A stretch of DNA of 26,919 nt from Lachnospiraceae bacterium UBA7205 (GTDB taxonomy: Bacteria > Bacillota > Clostridia > Lachnospirales > Lachnospiraceae), in the NCBI GenBank assembly GCA_002490665.1, contig DKUL01000062.1:1-26919 (forward strand), read 5' to 3'. Shown here piece after piece: positions 23,790 through 26,919 of the stretch. The translations under genes and the position numbers were made by a program. Positions within the stretch are counted from its first letter, which is position 1. Every line of letters starts with the position of its first letter. The notes under the pieces are model-generated. The model saw only the letters and a list, made by a program, of their open reading frames with translations, had not been told where the DNA came from and did no database searches.

Positions 23790-25157
23790 CTAATTAATCA
23801 TTATCTGCTGCGCACCCATCTGGATCAGCTTGTCTGTGATGTCTATGTAGGATTCCCCCGTGCTTATCAGTATCTTGTTCTCCGCGTGCAGGGTGATTCC
23901 TTCCTTCGCGTAAAGCATCATGTTTGTCATGGAATTGACATTGATGTCCTTGTCAGAATGTATCGTGATGCCGTACTCGTCCTCCATGTTTATGAAAATG
24001 CGCTGCTCCTTACAGGTAATGTACATTCCCTCCTCGGTCAGCAGTATCTCCTTTCCCGCAGGGGAACGCCATTTCTTATGCACGGGGTTGTCCAGCGGGG
24101 AAACATTCACCGAGCTTGCCGCAAACGCATCCCCCTCGCTTCCTGACGGGAAAAATACGCGCACGGTGTCCCCCACCGCGGGCATACAGTAAAAGCCGCT
24201 GCCATCGCTTGAAGAATACGCAGTCGAATACGGAAACCAGAAATCACCGCCGGAATCATACGATGCATCAATGTCCGTCAGGTGCACCTGCACCTTGTCC
24301 TGCTTTACTGCCTGCACCGTGCCCGTGAACATTTTGCCTGCCGCCTGTCCGTTTGGCTGTGCCTCCTGTCCCTTTACACTCCCCGCATTCATCCCGAGCG
24401 CCTCTGTCGCCGGCATCACGTATGCGGTTGTCCTGAGCACGCCGCCCACCATCTCGGACACGTAGCCGCGGACGACACTGGAGCTGCCGCCGTAAGACAC
24501 CTTGTCACCGATCCCGACTGCCTGCCCGCTTCTAAGCTTGGTGCTGACACTGTCATCCTCCGATGCAAAACCGAACTCCACGTCACTCAGTTCATAGCTT
24601 TTTCCCGTGTCCGGCACCCCTATGGTTATCTTCGGTTTCGGCGCCGTGGTATCCGCGCATATGGGTGCCCCGAGCTGTGATGCCATCCTTTTTGCAAACT
24701 CCCATACCGTCTCATTGTACTGCATTATCAGGCTGCCGGATGCATGGTCGGACGCCCGCATTTCGAGGTTCGCCCTGCCGTTCAATGCCTGGCTGACAAT
24801 CTGCTCATAGGTGCTGGATTTTTTCTGGAAGCTCTTATTTTCCTTCTCCTTGTTCAGAGTCGCCGCGATGGCATCAAGGGTCAGCTCAAGGACGGCATAC
24901 TCCTGTTCCTTCCTCACATTTGCCGCGCGCACCACTCCCAAAAAAAGTGTTTCCGGCTGTCCTGCGGCAGAGGTGGTTATCTTCACTGTGCTTTTCGGTG
25001 TGACATGCTGTATGTACTTATTGCCTGCCTCGTACTCTACCTCCCCCTCGAGTTTTGCCGTGCCATACTTGTTCATGGCGTTTTCCATTTTCAGCGACAG
25101 CAGCCTGTTAATCGGGCTGACGTCTGTCTTGAGATTCAGATAGGTTATTGTCTCCAT
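23790..25157 (-). CDS. VgrG-like spike protein
   Basis: 455 aa. Contractile injection systems carry such a trimeric spike at the tip. The N-terminal part (1-260) has the gpD/gp27-like layout, including QYNETVWEFAKRMASQLGAP (146-165) typical of phage late-control/VgrG proteins. An OB-fold (gp5/gpV-like) covers 277-352: GTVQAVKQDKVQVHL, WFPYST, PAVGDTVRVFFP. Residues 363-455 (PAGKEILLTEEGMYIT, then repeated ITIHSDKDINVNS) form a beta-helical needle. GGAGG stands upstream of the ATG and the gene overlaps its predecessor by 50 bp. It is shorter than classical T6SS VgrG (about 600 aa or more) and resembles the Gram-positive VgrG-like family. No signal peptide. Confidence 0.88.
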   Translation of the reverse strand: METITYLNLKTDVSPINRLLSLKMENAMNKYGTAKLEGEVEYEAGNKYIQHVTPKSTVKITTSAAGQPETLFLGVVRAANVRKEQEYAVLELTLDAIAATLNKEKENKSFQKKSSTYEQIVSQALNGRANLEMRASDHASGSLIMQYNETVWEFAKRMASQLGAPICADTTAPKPKITIGVPDTGKSYELSDVEFGFASEDDSVSTKLRSGQAVGIGDKVSYGGSSSVVRGYVSEMVGGVLRTTAYVMPATEALGMNAGSVKGQEAQPNGQAAGKMFTGTVQAVKQDKVQVHLTDIDASYDSGGDFWFPYSTAYSSSDGSGFYCMPAVGDTVRVFFPSGSEGDAFAASSVNVSPLDNPVHKKWRSPAGKEILLTEEGMYITCKEQRIFINMEDEYGITIHSDKDINVNSMTNMMLYAKEGITLHAENKILISTGESYIDITDKLIQMGAQQIMIN

Positions 25158-25779
25158 TGTTTTCCTCCTCCGTTAAAAAATTTATGCTGTCAATGATCTG
25201 CTTGGCGACGGGCATCATCCGCTTGCTGTATTTTGTCGGGAAATTGATATTCCCTATCATTACCCTGTCGTCAACACTGACATAGAACATCACATTATGC
25301 ACGTTACAGTCAACGGCGCGCGTGCCTGCCTCCATGATTCCTATATTGTGGTCGTGCAGCCTGACAACGCCGTTTGCAAGTATCTTTGACTTTGGACCGT
25401 AATTTTCCAAAAGCTTTGCAGACATCTTCATAAATTTGGGGATTCCGTCATCCGGAACCACGCTGTCTGTCCTGTTGAGCGTAATCTGGAACGGCGTTTC
25501 AAAATCCGCGTACACACTCTTTGGCGGGTTGCCGAACGGATAAAACGACTTTCTCGTCTCATCATCGAGTTTCTCAAAGCTTTCCGGCATATACAGGGAG
25601 ATTCCCGCATCTTCGTCAGGTCTTCTTACAAACCGGACTTCCCTGCCCTCGATGTGGACAAGTTCATCGAATATTGACTCCTGCCGTTCCCTTTCCCTCT
25701 GCTCCTCGTCAAGCGCATCCATCTGCGCCTGGGCGGCTGATTTTCGTTCCTTCATTATTTCTTCATCACGATATCCCAT
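25108..25779 (-). CDS. Protein resembling the DcrB/EagR (DUF1795) fold, putative chaperone
   Basis: 223 aa. The first 40 residues are a charged helix (Glu/Arg-rich); about residues 58-200 look like a Mog1/PsbP-type domain: SLYMPESF, ITLNRTD, a helix, NVMFYVSVDDRVMIGNINFP, then a helix ending AKQIIDSI. EagR/DcrB proteins are chaperones for Rhs and PAAR effectors in type VI secretion; the fold match is by pattern only. The gene overlaps the VgrG-like gene by 50 bp and starts 31 bp after the membrane protein. AAAGG lies upstream of the ATG. Confidence 0.65.
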   Translation of the reverse strand: MGYRDEEIMKERKSAAQAQMDALDEEQRERERQESIFDELVHIEGREVRFVRRPDEDAGISLYMPESFEKLDDETRKSFYPFGNPPKSVYADFETPFQITLNRTDSVVPDDGIPKFMKMSAKLLENYGPKSKILANGVVRLHDHNIGIMEAGTRAVDCNVHNVMFYVSVDDRVMIGNINFPTKYSKRMMPVAKQIIDSINFLTEEENNGDNNLSESQDRRQPD

Positions 25780-25810
25780 GGCTGATTTTACCTTTCTCTT
25801 TCTGTTATTT

Positions 25811-26542
25811 TTAATACATATTATTTTCGTTATCCTTGTTTACTTTTAAGACGTTATATCCTGTTACTCCCCCTATAAGGGTTAAAACTGCTATCTTATC
25901 CCACGTCAATCCATATGTATATCCAAATATAAACATTACTATAAGCGGACCGATTATACACAACATCTGTCTTGTAGTAAACTTCTTAACACAACAAGCA
26001 CAATCATCTTCATTTTTACCTTTATCCTTCTTTATCTTTTCTTCTATTTTATCATTTAAGATTATAAGCTCATATTCCATTTGTTGCTGTTTATGCCTAT
26101 CTATATCAAATAAAAAATATAATGGTGGAAATGGGATAAAAAATATGCACACAAGTACACCTGTAACCACAATCAACAATATATACAACATAATGTATAA
26201 ACCTGCCAAATCAAGCACATTTACGCCCTCTGCGCCTATTGGTATTGTCTGTAACTGCTTATATATTTTATAAAAATCATTAAATCCATCAAATTTTGCA
26301 AAGACCAAATTTACCAATAAGCCAAAAATTATGGTTATTATTATCGGAAAATATAAGATATTTCTTCTTTTGATATAAGAATCTAATTTGTATTTTCGCG
26401 ACAACATATCATTTCCCGGTATTTCCTCACTGTAAAATTTGTCTATTCTCCTCTGTGACTCTAAATTAATTTTATATAAATCAAAATTACTGTTATTTCT
26501 TATTTTCTTTAAATCCTTATCCAATTCTGTATATTTAGACAT
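25811..26542 (-). CDS. Four-helix membrane protein after the Rhs remnant
   Basis: 243 aa. Residues 1-60 are hydrophilic. Helices lie near 61-82, 110-146 (a long or paired segment), 192-211 and 215-233, with a charged loop (150-190) containing DDCACC. The start at 26542 has GGAGGG eight bases upstream. The frame also runs upstream without a stop into the Rhs remnant, giving a possible fusion of 348 aa. Likely an immunity protein for a membrane-active toxin, or a component of the system; no family recognised. Confidence 0.65.
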   Translation of the reverse strand: MSKYTELDKDLKKIRNNSNFDLYKINLESQRRIDKFYSEEIPGNDMLSRKYKLDSYIKRRNILYFPIIITIIFGLLVNLVFAKFDGFNDFYKIYKQLQTIPIGAEGVNVLDLAGLYIMLYILLIVVTGVLVCIFFIPFPPLYFLFDIDRHKQQQMEYELIILNDKIEEKIKKDKGKNEDDCACCVKKFTTRQMLCIIGPLIVMFIFGYTYGLTWDKIAVLTLIGGVTGYNVLKVNKDNENNMY

Positions 26543-26919
26543 ATTACATTCCCTCCCATGTATCCATAAATTCTCTGCCCTGTCATAAATGTATTCCGTG
26601 TATAGGACTCCCTCCCCGCTGTTCCCGCCGATTTCTAGCGCCTTCACCGTCCCATCGGGGTTGTAGGTGTAGCATGCCTGGCAGTTCCCATTGTCGTATA
26701 CCTTCCGCAGGCGGTCGGCATAGTCGTACTCATACTCCGTCCGCTTTCCGGTCAGGTCTGTCAACCCCGTCCGGTTCTCGTCGACATCATAGATGTATGC
26801 GGCGAGGCTCCTTCCCGCAATAGTTACAGGCACAGGATGCGGTGTGCCCTTCCCCATCGGTTGCCGTCAGGATGTTCCCCGCGTGGTCGTAGGTATAGCG
26901 CTCATGGCTGCCGTCAGCC
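26543..26919 (-). pseudogene. Rhs repeat remnant, running off the right edge
   Basis: YD/RHS repeats are read in two frames: ERYTYDHAGNILTATDGEGH in one (near the right edge, ending at a TGA near 26789), then AAYIYDVDENRTGLTDLTG, EYEYDYADRLRKVY and CYTYNPDGTVK in another. The frame break near 26840 marks a small deletion or frameshift. The core and tip of this Rhs do not follow; the reading frame runs into the membrane protein instead. The window edge cuts the gene, so it may be intact further upstream. Confidence 0.82.

Noticed and set aside
23369..24680. Several 120-140 codon plus-strand frames
   Set aside because: Antisense to the pentapeptide and VgrG-like genes, which carry clear family motifs.

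Overview
The window looks like a chromosomal segment of a Clostridia-class Firmicute, most likely a Lachnospiraceae member. The reasons are strong Shine-Dalgarno sites throughout, a SpoIIM sporulation protein, the remA-rpoZ-rimO-pgsA-recA-recX-rny housekeeping order, an LtaS-type polymerase with a YfhO-type membrane protein, and Rhs repeats of the Gram-positive kind. Genus and species cannot be fixed from the sequence alone.

Region 1 (1-9018, minus strand) is core genome. Read in the direction of transcription it runs yicC, remA, rpoZ, rimO, pgsA and a terminator. Next come recA and recX behind a promoter carrying an SOS (LexA/DinR) box, then rny behind its own promoter with a long leader and a terminator. 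A structured repeat follows, then an ADP-ribose pyrophosphatase gene and spoIIM. Guanylate kinase (gmk), which often lies between remA and rpoZ, is missing here. Region 2 (about 9072-13842, plus strand) is a two-gene envelope operon: an LtaS-like phosphoglycerol transferase and a YfhO family membrane protein. A tandem structured leader precedes it and a clear terminator ends it. Region 3 (13879-16980) is regulatory: a small XRE protein, a 604-aa tandem-HTH regulator, a 43-aa leader-like peptide gene convergent with that regulator, and a 56-aa ribbon-helix-helix protein. The peptide and regulator genes share an upstream sequence motif, which suggests a peptide-signalling pair.

Region 4 (16985-26919, minus strand) is an accessory island of the polymorphic-toxin and injection type. 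It is bounded by two Rhs remnants in the same orientation (26543-26919 and 17170-17857). From upstream to downstream it holds a four-helix membrane protein, a protein that looks like the DcrB/EagR chaperone fold, a VgrG-like spike, a pentapeptide-repeat protein, an unknown 176-aa protein, and a DUF4280 (PAAR-like) protein fused through a low-complexity linker to a domain with Cys/His/Asp spacing of a papain-like or C39-like peptidase. These genes overlap or nearly touch and probably form one operon. Behind it, with its own strong promoter containing a perfect 11-bp palindrome, lies a tightly coupled three-gene unit led by a RelA/SpoT-type nucleotide pyrophosphokinase. Then come tiny membrane proteins, a 98-aa putative immunity protein, a decayed paralogue of it, and a broken Rhs toxin tip. 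No sheath, tube, baseplate-wedge or ATPase genes are in the window, so whether this is a complete contractile injection system depends on sequence beyond the right edge.

No tRNA, rRNA, CRISPR array, transposase or integrase was recognised.
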